NCBI GenBank assembly: GCA_003184365.1
Contig: NKYR01000231.1
Location: forward strand, 1-26,213
Length of the DNA stretch: 26,213 nucleotides
DNA from: Evernia prunastri
Taxonomy: Eukaryota > Ascomycota > Lecanoromycetes > Lecanorales > Parmeliaceae
Direction of reading: 5' to 3'
The translations under genes and the position numbers were made by a program. Below, one piece after another: positions 1-9,159 of the stretch; the stretch's first letter is position 1, and every line of letters begins with the position of its first letter. The notes beneath the pieces are model-generated. The model saw nothing but the letters and a program-made list of their open reading frames with translations, made no database searches and was not told the DNA's origin.

Positions 1-403
1 GGTCTCTTTTGGGGTCTGATAGGGGCATAGACTCCGAAATGGGGGTCACATCAAAGGCGCTCTAAGCGTATTGTCCAGGTAACCATTCAGGCGGGGCGTT
101 ATCCGACAGCTGGACCCTTGTTCTTGGCATGGGCAGGACTTTTGATGTCAATCTCCGTAGGTAGGTACTAATTAAGTACAGTACTACTTTGGTGAAATAA
201 ATTAGTGCCTCGAATGCCAAGCTTCGCTACTGCGGTACCCTGGGACACTCTACATTACTCTACTCGTACGAGTTATCAAACCCCCACTTCTTCTTCCTTC
301 CCAACTCCAAGTAACTTACTTATATTCTTCCAACTACATTTTCACTTCCCACTTTACCCTCGAGGCATCTCCGAACTGAAAACCATACATCACTCTCCCA
401 GCT
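1..403. other. Upstream region of STS1, no separate gene seen
   Basis: This stretch carries no recognisable gene. The part just before the STS1 start is rich in C, T and A on the plus strand, which is typical of a fungal promoter and 5' leader. An open frame at 205-516 runs through this leader and into the first exon in another frame; its composition (Ser/Thr/Pro/Phe) is what a pyrimidine-rich leader gives, so I do not call it a gene. Confidence 0.5.
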
Positions 404-1392
404 ATGAATCTTCTTGCTACACCCCCACCTCCCCATCACCTCGCCAATCCACGTCTCTCGCCCTCCCACTCAAGTCCGCTTTCATGCCTACCCAATCTAA
501 GAGTCATGCTGACTGACTCCCAGTGTCTGCTTACACACCTACTGGATCCGCCAGCCGGAAACGCAAAATAGACGACGATGAGCTTCAAGCAGAAGACAGG
601 ATGTCCTTCTCCCCTTCCAATTCTCCAGCACTAACTACGCGCTCACTACCCGCCCATCGACACGCTAAGAGACCAAGATCAGGTCTTGTCGGCAGAGCTC
701 TCGCTCTGCCCAGACTCCTAGAGACCTTGGATGCTGATTCACTACGGGCTGTGCTACAGTCTTTATGCACACGGCATCCTGGGATAGGTTCCGAAGTTGA
801 ACACACAGCACCAAGACCTAGTGTTTCATCAGCCCTCGACGTCCTCAAGAACTATGAGTCCTCCTTACAGGCTTCCTTTCCCTTCGGTGGTGACTCATCG
901 TCGGACTATGCTTACAACCGGGTACGAGAATCCCTCATGGCTCTTCTCGACGCCCTCGCCGACTTCACGCCACACTTTCTCCCACCGAACGAATCTCAGG
1001 CATCTCAGTCCCTCACCTTTCTTGATGGAGCGACAGACATCATCCATAGATTACCGGACTGGTCTTCCTTCCAGAACAGTCTACACAAGCAAAACGCCTA
1101 CGAAGAGATATCTGGAGCTTGGGCATTAGCTATAAGGGAAGCAGCCAAGAGGGCCGGAGGCATGCAACTACAATATGGGGGATGGGATCAGAAGCTCGCA
1201 AAGCATAATCAGCAAGCAAATGGGAAACTTCAAGATGCAGTGAATGAGCTCAGTGCAAACATCGGGTGGATGGGCGGTCAGCCTCAAGGCCAGCAGCACG
1301 GCAGCCGAGGGGATGACTTGAATTTTGTGAGACAGGAGCTCTTGGCGGGAACCTACGGCAAAAACCTTCCCGTACATGTTGGACCGTGGTAA
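404..1392 (+). CDS. STS1: Tethering factor for nuclear proteasome Sts1/Cut8
   Basis: Sts1/Cut8 anchors 26S proteasomes at the nuclear envelope and is needed for nuclear protein degradation and chromosome segregation. I read two exons, 404-473 and 524-1392, giving 312 residues. The 50-bp intron (474-523) has an unusual GTCCGC donor, a CTGAC branch site and a CAG acceptor. Splicing joins the N-terminal MNLLATPPPP start to SPSHSMSAYTP, which matches the family's N-terminal pattern; without splicing the ATG frame soon stops. After a basic RKRK segment (nuclear-localisation type) come the conserved LPRLLETLD, HTAPRPSVSSAL and DYAYNRVR stretches, then HFLPPNESQ, REAAKRAGG and QLQYGGWDQKLAKHN. The protein ends in VGPW, as in Aspergillus homologues. 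Family assignment is very secure; the exact donor is an inference from frame and homology. Confidence 0.93.
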
Positions 1393-1881
1393 CGGTGAGG
1401 GACATTAATTCGATACAGCCACTGGGATACACAAGTATTGGTAATGCCGGTTCAAATTTGTGTCAAAGGTCTCTAGGAGCATCATGCATAGCGAGGCATA
1501 GGCGTAAAAGGCGTGACATTGGGTGGTCTTGTTCATAGCCGGCGTTGCATCTTAAGAGCGAGATTGTTGGGTTTACCTTTCAGCATGCCTGCTACAGTGG
1601 AATCTGCAATAGCTACTTTTGTGGTGATAAAGCATGTTAGTGAGTCAAGAAGCCATCTTATCAGTGGTTCTACCTAATCAATTGTTCTATTGTGTAGTTC
1701 CGTTACCCTGAAGTGCGTTGAATGACAGTGCGCTGTTTCTGCCTCTTTTACCATCGTCAGAGTCATGAGACAAAGCATTGGCCCCACAGTCTCATATTAG
1801 GAATTCAAGACTTGATGGCAGCACTCCGTTTGTGAACTCCTTCACAAAACTATCGAATTCAGCACGGCGTCGGCAAGGACA
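1393..1881. other. Intergenic, STS1 3' side
   Basis: No coding frame of note, no tRNA and no clear repeat is visible. It presumably holds the STS1 3' UTR and terminator and whatever remains of the promoter of the degraded downstream gene. Confidence 0.5.
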
Positions 1882-3050
1882 TTGGTTATTCTCAAAGAAC
1901 TGACGGTTTTGATTGAGGTGAATGGAAACAGCTTGCATGAATACCGCGATCATGATGATCAAAAAGTCCGTCTGGACTCGTCGTCCAAGTACATAGAGTC
2001 CCTTTCTGGCGCCTCATTCGCCATCAATGTTTCCATACCAATGACCTTCTCATTCGCCTGTGATGCATTAGGCATCTTTCTGTATCTGGATGGTGCTTAC
2101 GCCGAGGGCGGAATTCGCGAGAAGAGGTTGCACGACTACAGCTTCAAAAGCACATACGGAGTTGGTGAAGGAGGATTTGGCTACAGGAAGTTCACCTTCA
2201 ACGGAGTCACACGTCCCTTTTTGAGCGCCGTTCCCAATCGGATTCTAAGCTGCTGCCGTTTGCAATACTGTCGAAGACTCGTCCACTCTAAAGGCTCGCC
2301 GAATTGAGAATCATTCTTGTCCGAGTCTTCCGCATGCGTGTCGTCGGTCCCCGGATCAAACGGGGAGCAAACCAAGCTGTAGCACTGGTTCTTCGGGAAG
2401 AGCTACAGGCTTCCGACAAGGAGCTCACAAAGGCAGGAGTGTTGCACTCAGCGCCAAGTTTGGCTACTGAACTCCTGGTGTCTCTGGGTCTAGACTTACC
2501 GTGCACCACAGACTAGGAGGCTTGTAAACTTTGGCAAGACGAGACACCATGCGGACGCAGTATATGGATGGGAAAGACCTCTCCTCTCGCAGTCTTCACA
2601 TACAAGTACTGCTCGAGAAGTACGCTGGAACGACCGATGCCCCGTTTTAGAAGCGCGCAGGTCCTAAACGTCTCACCAGGGTCCCTGCAAAGTTTGTCCC
2701 TCGTGCCTCGAACGCCGTCTCGGCCCAGACCCTTCCCTCTCGTTGCATCGGAGGAGCTGAACGCGGCGAATAAGGCCGAGCTCGTGGGAAGGCAGCAGGC
2801 TACTTCCCTCGCGGCCGAGGAGACGAAACCGAGCGCTACTGCTCGCTGATGGGGAACAACTCAGGCAAGGTACAGGCTGGAAGCACGAGTGGCCGCGTCA
2901 AGGTGGAAACGGGGAGTCGAGACGGAGCGAAGCATCGAGCGGGAGCGGGACGGGGGGTATGCCGAGATGATGGCATCGGCGTCGGCGGAGAAGGTCAAGG
3001 GTCCCATTGCCAAAGGAGAGACTGTACAGCTCTCAAAGGAGGAGGACTGA
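1882..3050 (+). pseudogene. Decayed DUF7918-type gene (function unknown)
   Basis: The first frame (1882-2307) reads like the start of the fungal DUF7918 family: a beta-rich N-terminus with IEVNGNSLHEY, then KYIESLSGASFAI, then FLYLDGAYAEGG and a YRKFTFNGV strand. It has no ATG: the expected start is now ATTGG, as if one T had been inserted into ATG. After about 2215 the similarity moves to another frame (ELRIILVRVFRMR from 2304), meets a stop at 2514-2516, and passes through a third frame around 2525-2575 (NFGKTRHHADAVYGWERP). It then resumes as the expected SPLAVFTYKYCSRSTLE and VPRTPSRPRP segment before stops at 2847-2849 and 3048-3050. A charged Arg/Glu-rich tail follows, as in intact members. 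Introns could rescue one or two breaks, but missing start, frame changes and stops together favour a pseudogene. Family call from memory of the pattern; moderately sure. Confidence 0.6.
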
Positions 3051-3592
3051 AAGGAATAGGGATGGGGATTCGGAGTCACAGCAGCGAGGAGAGAATCTGC
3101 GCTGGAGTGGGCGCAAGCCGTTTTGCAGAGTGAAATGGGAAGGCGACATTTGTTCGCGCATGTCATCAGCTTTTGTCGCTGCTTGCTTCGATCGTAAGCA
3201 GATGCTAGGAACCTTTACCCGTGTCGTCGTCCCAATCTGGGGAGATTCGCCTACGTTATGATCAAGAGCTTTATTCAATTGCTAGTAACCTCTGAATTCG
3301 AAGATTGCTCGTTGGTGCTGAGTTCTGTACTTCTCGATCATAGAACGCATATCTACAGTACTGATGGTGGTCGTGACACATGTGTCAGAGACATTCCGAG
3401 CGCTGAACGGGGTATCTTTCCAGAGATTGCAACGCTCCGTTCAGCGCCAACGCTTAATCGTGCAAATAAAAAGGCAAAGCCTACCGCCGTAAAATGACAG
3501 GAAGATCCCAATGCAGGAAGCTCGCCGGCTGCTATTCCCCTACAAAACCCATACCCGCGCATCATGACCACGCAAGGTTTCCCCATGGGCTC
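3051..3592. other. Intergenic between DUF7918 relic and SOG2 3' end
   Basis: No gene is supported. It contains a perfect 14-bp palindrome, TGACACATGTGTCA at 3374-3387, and directly after it an 11-bp perfect inverted repeat (3400-3410 with 3437-3447, 26-nt loop). Short open frames here overlap on both strands and resemble nothing I know. Confidence 0.5.
3400..3447. repeat. Inverted repeat with 11-bp perfect arms
   Basis: GCGCTGAACGG at 3400-3410 is the exact reverse complement of CCGTTCAGCGC at 3437-3447, separated by 26 nt. It lies about 145 bp beyond the SOG2 stop codon and just right of a 14-bp palindrome. It could form a hairpin in the SOG2 3' UTR or be the remains of a small inverted-repeat element; nothing in the sequence decides between these. 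Confidence 0.6.
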
Positions 3593-6500
3593 CTATCGGC
3601 GATGGTACATGGTGTTCTGCAAATTGAGCAACGAATCGGCCCGTTGGAATACATCCCCTTCGAAAGATCGATTTAGAGAAGCACTGGCAGGCGTCGCAGG
3701 CACTGTAGCTTGAGCAGCTGGGCCCAGCGCAGCTGACAAAGGTGTAGCAGGTACACTCGGCGTATAGGGGCTGGAGCTCGAAGCTGCGTTCGAACCCCCA
3801 GACCCTCGTGTCCGATGCTGCTGATGACCCTGGTATCCGCTTGGGGCCGGTGTCTGCGCTCGCGACGGAGGCTGAGTTTGAGGCTCCACTTCAAAAGTAA
3901 GACGATTCCACGGTGAATTCGTGATCAAAGTAGCTGCTTCGGTTGCAGACTTATGAACAGGACGAACTTGATGTCTCATATCGCTGGGCACGAGATTTAG
4001 CAGTCTCGCTTCTCTGAGAGACGCTAGAAGGCTGCTGTAGGAATCGACAAAGTCCTTGACAAGCCGCCAAAAATCCCTGGCATTCCGTGCCTCGGGATCA
4101 TTGAGCTTGATAGTCGAAAGTCGTTTCTTTAGCTTTTCACTCATGTTTAGACATGTTTTATTGCGGTTGACAAGCGTCAACCACAGCTCACGAATCTTCT
4201 CGTGGGTATATTGTTTCTGAGAAGCTTCCGCAGCGTCATTAAAGAATGATTGCAGCTGTGGAGTGATCTGAAGCCCTTGATCAGCGGATTTTCTGAGGAT
4301 GACGAAGATCTGCTCGAAGTGGACTCTTTGCTCCCTTTCAATCCGGGCTTGGTCCGGCATCATTGTGACGCTTCCGCTACGGGAACGAGGGGCAAGTCTA
4401 GCGGAGCCGAAAGACTCGCCTGAGCGAGGTGTGCTGACCATGGAGCTAGAGGTCGATCCATGGAACATGCCAGCGCGACTGTTTGAGCGGCTCCGACCAT
4501 TGAGATACAGTGGTACAGCAGTCTGAGTACCGAGCGCTGCATGAAGATCGATGTGACTACTGGACTGCTGAACACTGCCTCCATTCCTGTAACGGCTCTC
4601 GGGCTTTGGTCGATCTCGAGTTGGCGTCACGGAATCGTCGCGATTTTTTGAATTCTCTTCTTCACTTACATTGGCTGTGACCTGGGGGACTCGCTTCACG
4701 GCGACCCTTTGGGCCTTCTTTGTTCGCCGTTCTCTACCAGAGGTTTGATTAGAGTTGTATACTTCATTCAGGCTTCCGTACAGAAGGAGCATCAGAGTCC
4801 GAATGTATTTCGGGTCGGCATCTTGGGCAAGCTGTCCCACAGAACGAGTTGTGAGCTGTGCAATAGGCTCGTGGGTCAGGATGCAAGCGTGGGTAGCCTG
4901 GCGTACAGCCTTCCTCGCCGCGTCCTTGAACGGTAATCCTTGGGCCGCATCGCGCATGCACTTGCTCAGTTCTTGGTCTAAATGCTCAACGCGTATGGCA
5001 GCGTTGTGGAAGATCCTTTCCAAGCTCGATCGTTTGGACTTCGCGTCTTTGATCACAGGAAACAAAATACCCAGATGATGGTGTACGAGGTTCAGTGAGT
5101 ACAATATGCCTTTTGCAGCTTCGATGATCCTCGCACTAGGAATACTGAGTCGTTTTTGTCGTGGAAGACTTGACAAAGGACGCCCAAGCATGCCGCGCTG
5201 ATCCTCGCTGCCATGTAAGGCTTTCATATTCGAAGGACTGATATCACCAGCACGAACGCCTTGACGCAAAGCTGACCCATGGCTTTGTCCACGGAGATGA
5301 TGGCTGTTTCTATTGGCGCGCGTCTCATCAAGTACTGTGAGGTCAGTCTGTTTCTTGGGTACCATGCCCATGCGCTTGTTTCGGGTGTTTTGTGTAGCTT
5401 GCAGAACGCTTTCACTGTTGCTCCGGTTTCGTTCATTACCCAATGATAAAGGCGCAAGGCCTGGTCGACGAAGTGCTGCGTTCTGTATCAGAACGTTATT
5501 CTGACTGGAAGGAACTCTGTAGTGTGAGCGAGCTGGCAGAGGTGGCTTTGCAAAACCTGGGGACCTCAATTCAGATGCCGATTCAGACTCGCTTGTGTTG
5601 TGTCCGTATTTCCTAGTTTGCAATGGGAAGCGTAGTAAAGCGCGTGGCGTCTCTAAAGGTCCATCACTGCCACGAGAGCGGTAAGCAAACATACAAAGGC
5701 CCTTTTTCATTAATACCTACCTGGAGTCGCCTTCGGAATCTTTCGCTGCAGCCAATGTTCTCAAATACTCTAGCACCTTTTTGGTTGACATCGTATCCTT
5801 CTCGATCTCGTTGTCAACAAAAGATGGCGAGGGGCCTGGGGAGAGATCGCTACCCTCTACAATGCGCTTGAGTCTCGGTGTCAAGGGATTGCCAGTTAGC
5901 TTCAACATCCTAAGTGTATTGATACTACCGAGGCAAAAAGGGAGATCTCCAATATTGTTATGCTGTATAGAGAAAACCCGCAACGCTTTCATCTGTTCAA
6001 TTTCATCCGGAACTTCGCTGATCTTATTTCTGCTGAGATCAAGTATCTCTAACTGTGGTAGGCCAAAAATCTGTTACTCCCATTAGCTTCCCTTCAGATA
6101 ACCGAATTCATTGTCGGCTTACGGCCCTGGGCACCTGTCTGAATCTATTGTCGCGCAGATTAAGATACCTCAAGGCGGAGCAACCAATGAATTCGTACGC
6201 GATGTGAGCTAGCTGGTTATGAGCCAGCTGTAGCCTATGTTAATCGAGAGTCAGCATGAACCTCGAGTGTAAAATCAGCTCACAACGGTAGAGACTCAAT
6301 AAAGGAGACACTCGAAGATATCGTGGCGAGTGAGGAGGGTTCCTACCTCTCGACATCTTGTCCGATAATGGCGACGACCTCCTTTGGTATTTGTGACAAA
6401 TTCCTTTTCCTCAAATCCAGCGTCAACTTGGGCTTCACTGCTTCGCCAGCATTCTCCACCCCGGTCAAGGATTGCTGGAGGGTGCTTTGTGCTTCGTCGA

Positions 6501-6603
6501 CGGCCTTGTCGTGGGCCTCCTGGAAGAGTTCCACACTTTCGCGCGTTGTCAAGCCTGACAGCTTGTCGGGTCTCTCCCAGGAAGAATCCTGGGAAGGACC
6601 CAT
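3593..6603 (-). CDS. SOG2: Leucine-rich-repeat protein Sog2, RAM signalling network
   Basis: Sog2 is a scaffold of the RAM/MOR network that activates the NDR kinase Cbk1 (Cot-1) with Mob2, Hym1, Tao3/Pag1 and Kic1, controlling polarised growth and cell separation. Four exons read from the right: 6603-6347, 6234-6123, 6070-5721 and 5666-3593 (introns 112, 52 and 54 bp), 930 residues. The N-terminal third is a leucine-rich-repeat domain, with LQLAHNQLAHIAYEF, LRYLNLRDNRFRQVP, LEILDLSRNKISEVP and LRMLKLTGNPLTP. A long Ser/Arg-rich linker leads to the helical SOG2 domain, whose start is marked by LNLVHHHLGILFPVI and SLERIFHNAAIRVEHLD; FEVEPQTQPPSRAQTP lies near the C-terminus. The chosen start (MGPSQDSS) fits homologues; the frame stays open to an ATG at 6924 or 6921, but that extension crosses a strong hairpin at 6762-6789 and looks non-coding. 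The serine-rich linker is a likely phosphorylation target (inference). Confidence 0.92.
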
Positions 6604-7704
6604 GTAATTGGTGGAGAAATCATATTCCAAGGGGTAGCTTTCCCTACAGTAAGCACGAGGCTGAGTCTCTAGGGATAGGGGATCGCGCCAGAGGAAGCTC
6701 ACCCATTGTAGGAAGGTTCCGGCATATTTTGAGAAGCGTTGGACATTTCCCCTGAATGAAATCCTCCTGTCATCAAGATGACAGGAGGAGGGCAGCCTTC
6801 CCGATGGCTTCGTTACACGAAATGGTGGTGGGGGAAAGTCGAGTGGTTGAAATGTAAATACCGTATCAATTGACGTATACAGCACTACTGCGCCATAAGG
6901 TAGGTGATCCGGGTATAACATCAAGAGTAGCTATAGTCATCGACCTGCCTAGCTGTCGAGGCATCATCACTTAATAGTATTGACATTGGATTCCCCATGG
7001 CCCTGGCACCACTGGTACAATGTTTTGTGTTTTATTTCCGGCTAGTAGATTACCTCGACGTATTTTACCTGACATATGCCAATCATCTGTGCATCATGAA
7101 TGTCATGCGGAATTACGTAATATTACTAGGTACGAGTAAGGACCGCACTGCTACGGAGGAGACCAGGATAATTCGGCTCCTAAAGCCAGTCCCGTTCGTT
7201 AGCTTGCCGTCCGAGGGGTTATTCTGCATCCTTCGAGCCCCGAATGTCATCCATACATCTCCGTACAGAGCCTACCCACTACCTATAAAGGTAGTATCGC
7301 TTACCTAGAGTAGTGAGCTCTATTTTAATAATAGGGGTTGAAAGGGGTACATAAAACAAATAGGTAAGCACTTGCCAGTGTCGCGTACAAGACTCAATTT
7401 TCCTTGATTGGTGGACTGCAAAGCCATGAAAAGACGAGAGAGTATGTTGGCAAGCAGAGAATAGAATGATGCATGATGGCGAAAAAATCAACAGCAAATC
7501 CAAACCCAAACTCAGATTGAGTCGTGGCACTCCCAACGCGTATCATCAGTGTTAATTTCTCACATCCGATCAACATGATCATCGCCTTGATCTATTCTGA
7601 GGCCGCCAGCAAATCTTCTTGTGAAGTCAACAGAGTCTAACGGAATCAGCAATCGCCAATCAGCATGGAATGCGACGTCCGATTATCAGACATCTAATCT
7701 AAAA
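6604..7704. other. Long intergenic: SOG2 promoter and RSM25 3' side
   Basis: About 1.1 kb with no supported gene. The left part is the SOG2 5' leader/promoter and holds a perfect hairpin at 6762-6789. The middle (about 6990-7320) has an open frame of 103 codons on the plus strand rich in Leu, Tyr and Phe with no recognisable motif, in A+T-rich DNA; I regard it as chance. The right part should carry the RSM25 terminator. Confidence 0.5.
6762..6789. repeat. Perfect 12-bp hairpin in SOG2 5' leader region
   Basis: TCCTCCTGTCAT (6762-6773) and ATGACAGGAGGA (6778-6789) are exact reverse complements separated by only CAAG, whose outer C and G can also pair. The hairpin lies about 160 bp upstream of the SOG2 start codon. 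If transcribed, it would form a very stable stem in the 5' UTR that could slow scanning; that is inference. Confidence 0.7.
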
Positions 7705-8531
7705 TCATGGCCTGACCATAGCACCCCCTAAGGCACTCTGACCTTGAGCTGGTATCTGATCCGACACCTCCTCAATTGCAGCTTCATATTCGGCAGGATC
7801 AGAGTCCACCGCCATGTCCCCGCTTTCTACACCACCCGTATACATGGCTGCCTGTCTTTGCTCGGCCAGGACCACCTCTTTCATTGCCCACTCCTTCCAT
7901 CTCTCATACTCTCGGTCTTCCAGTTCCATCCCAATGTCTAGCGCAGACTTTCCGAAGTACGCTCCTGTGGAAATTGCTTCCTCTTTGGCTACCCTTCGCT
8001 CGATGTCTTCTTGAAGCCGTAGGTCGTAGAACTCTTTCCGCGCTTGGTCGTATGCTTGGGCAGATGTAATTCCTGGCACATTGTGGCGCAGCCAAAGCTG
8101 TCGCTGGACAACGCTATCGAACTCAGTATTGGACCGGACACAATGGTGGAGACATCTTACCTCTCTCCACTTAGAGCCTTTTCTGGTTGCTCGATGCGAC
8201 TCCAGTCCGTCTTCTGGGAGTCTTTTCCATCGTCCTCGATTACGAGCCGCGGCCTCGCCAGCTCCCATGGATGATCTTTGAAGAATTCCTTTCGTAAAGC
8301 ATCCTCCTCGTAGTGTATCGTCTGCGGTTGGAAAAGCTTACTCGACTTCTTCGTCCTCGATCTACCTTTCCGATGCTGGTGTGGAAGAGGCTGCGTCCGA
8401 ACGAGAGTTTGAGCAGGCGTTATGGAGCCGACAACGTTGTACCAAGGAGGAGTTCTGGATATGCGTTCCGTGTTTAGCAGCTGCGTTGCAGTCTGGTACA
8501 CGCGTAAAGGACGAAAGTCGTAGCGACCCAT
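7705..8531 (-). CDS. RSM25: Mitochondrial small-subunit ribosomal protein mS23 (Rsm25)
   Basis: This is a component of the mitochondrial 37S ribosomal small subunit. Two exons, 8531-8161 and 8113-7705, are split by a 47-bp intron (GTAAGA donor, TACTGAG branch, TAG acceptor) and give 259 residues. Splicing creates SGESVVQRQLW, the expected junction. Family hallmarks are the start MGRYDFRPLRVYQTA, PPWYNVVGSITPAQTLVR, then FFKDHPWELARPRLVIED and KEEAISTGAYFGKSALDIGMELEDREYERW. The acidic C-terminus is typical of the fungal proteins. An in-frame ATG 30 codons upstream (8621) exists, but homologues begin at MGRYDF, so I chose 8531. It is transcribed divergently from the PPR gene at 9160, another probable mitochondrial gene-expression factor; the shared 628-bp promoter holds a TIR element. 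Confidence 0.95.
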
Positions 8532-8638
8532 CGCATGGACCTCTAGAATGAATGGGGGAGGATTGATGAATGTCGATCTTGAGATGCAAACTTGGGCTTT
8601 GGGTCGTGGGTCTCTTAACATATAAACATCTAATACTT

Positions 8639-9005
8639 CAAGGCGCGCGGAGGCGGCTGTTCGTTTATCCCCCGCGGATGCTTCTAAACCTTAGCCAATC
8701 TAAGTTTTAGCGCCTGAAATAATACGATTAGTAGGAATAAAAATACATAGACTAATAAAGAAGAAATCCTATGTCTACAAGACAACCACGCTGAGTATTA
8801 AGAATTGTATACCTCTTGAGAGTGAGAATCGTTTATTCTATTAAATCATATCATAGTTAAAGAAAAGTGGTACGTGTGTTGTTGATTTGCCTTCGTGATG
8901 GACTTAGAAGATTTCATCTGCGATTGAAAAGGAAGCTAATGGTTATGTTCGTATTAAGACTTAGCGTTGGCTGAGGTTTAGAAGTATCCGGAACGGCCAA
9001 CTTTG
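8639..9005 (+). mobile_element. MITE-like element, copy 1 (terminal inverted repeats)
   Basis: The core inverted repeat is at 8676-8704 and 8961-8989: GGATGCTTCTAAACCTTAGC on the left against GGATACTTCTAAACCTCAGC read from the right, then CCAA and CTAAG, with about 26 of 29 positions matching. A diverged second copy lies at 18631-18980 in the same orientation. The two share TCTAAGTTTTAGCGC near the left end and AGCTAATGGTTATG, TTCGTATTAA and CTTAGCG near the right end; the middles differ more. Outer ends are inferred from a CAAGG at 8639 and a CTTTG at 9001-9005. It is A+T-rich and has no coding frame, so it would be non-autonomous. I see no convincing target-site duplication, and the family is unassigned. 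Confidence 0.72.
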
Positions 9006-9159
9006 GAGTATCTCGATTTTCGCGGCATCCCATAACCAATGTTCTTTCTATCAACTCGATCCACTGTCACCCACATTGGCCTAGCTCATTGGGTACAATA
9101 GTCTCTCAGTATACTTGACTTCGCGGCCAATGCCAGATTGACGCAATGCTCTACGCTTC

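Noticed and set aside
205..516. 103-codon open frame before STS1
   Set aside because: It lies in the pyrimidine-rich leader, overlaps STS1 exon 1 in another frame and has low-complexity Ser/Thr/Pro composition.
1450..1462. GGTTCAAAT resembling a tRNA B box
   Set aside because: No matching acceptor, D or anticodon stems could be drawn around it, and the T-stem does not pair.
6997..7308. 103-codon plus-strand open frame in the SOG2/RSM25 spacer
   Set aside because: No motif, hydrophobic A+T-driven composition, no splice or promoter context; expected by chance in a spacer of this size.
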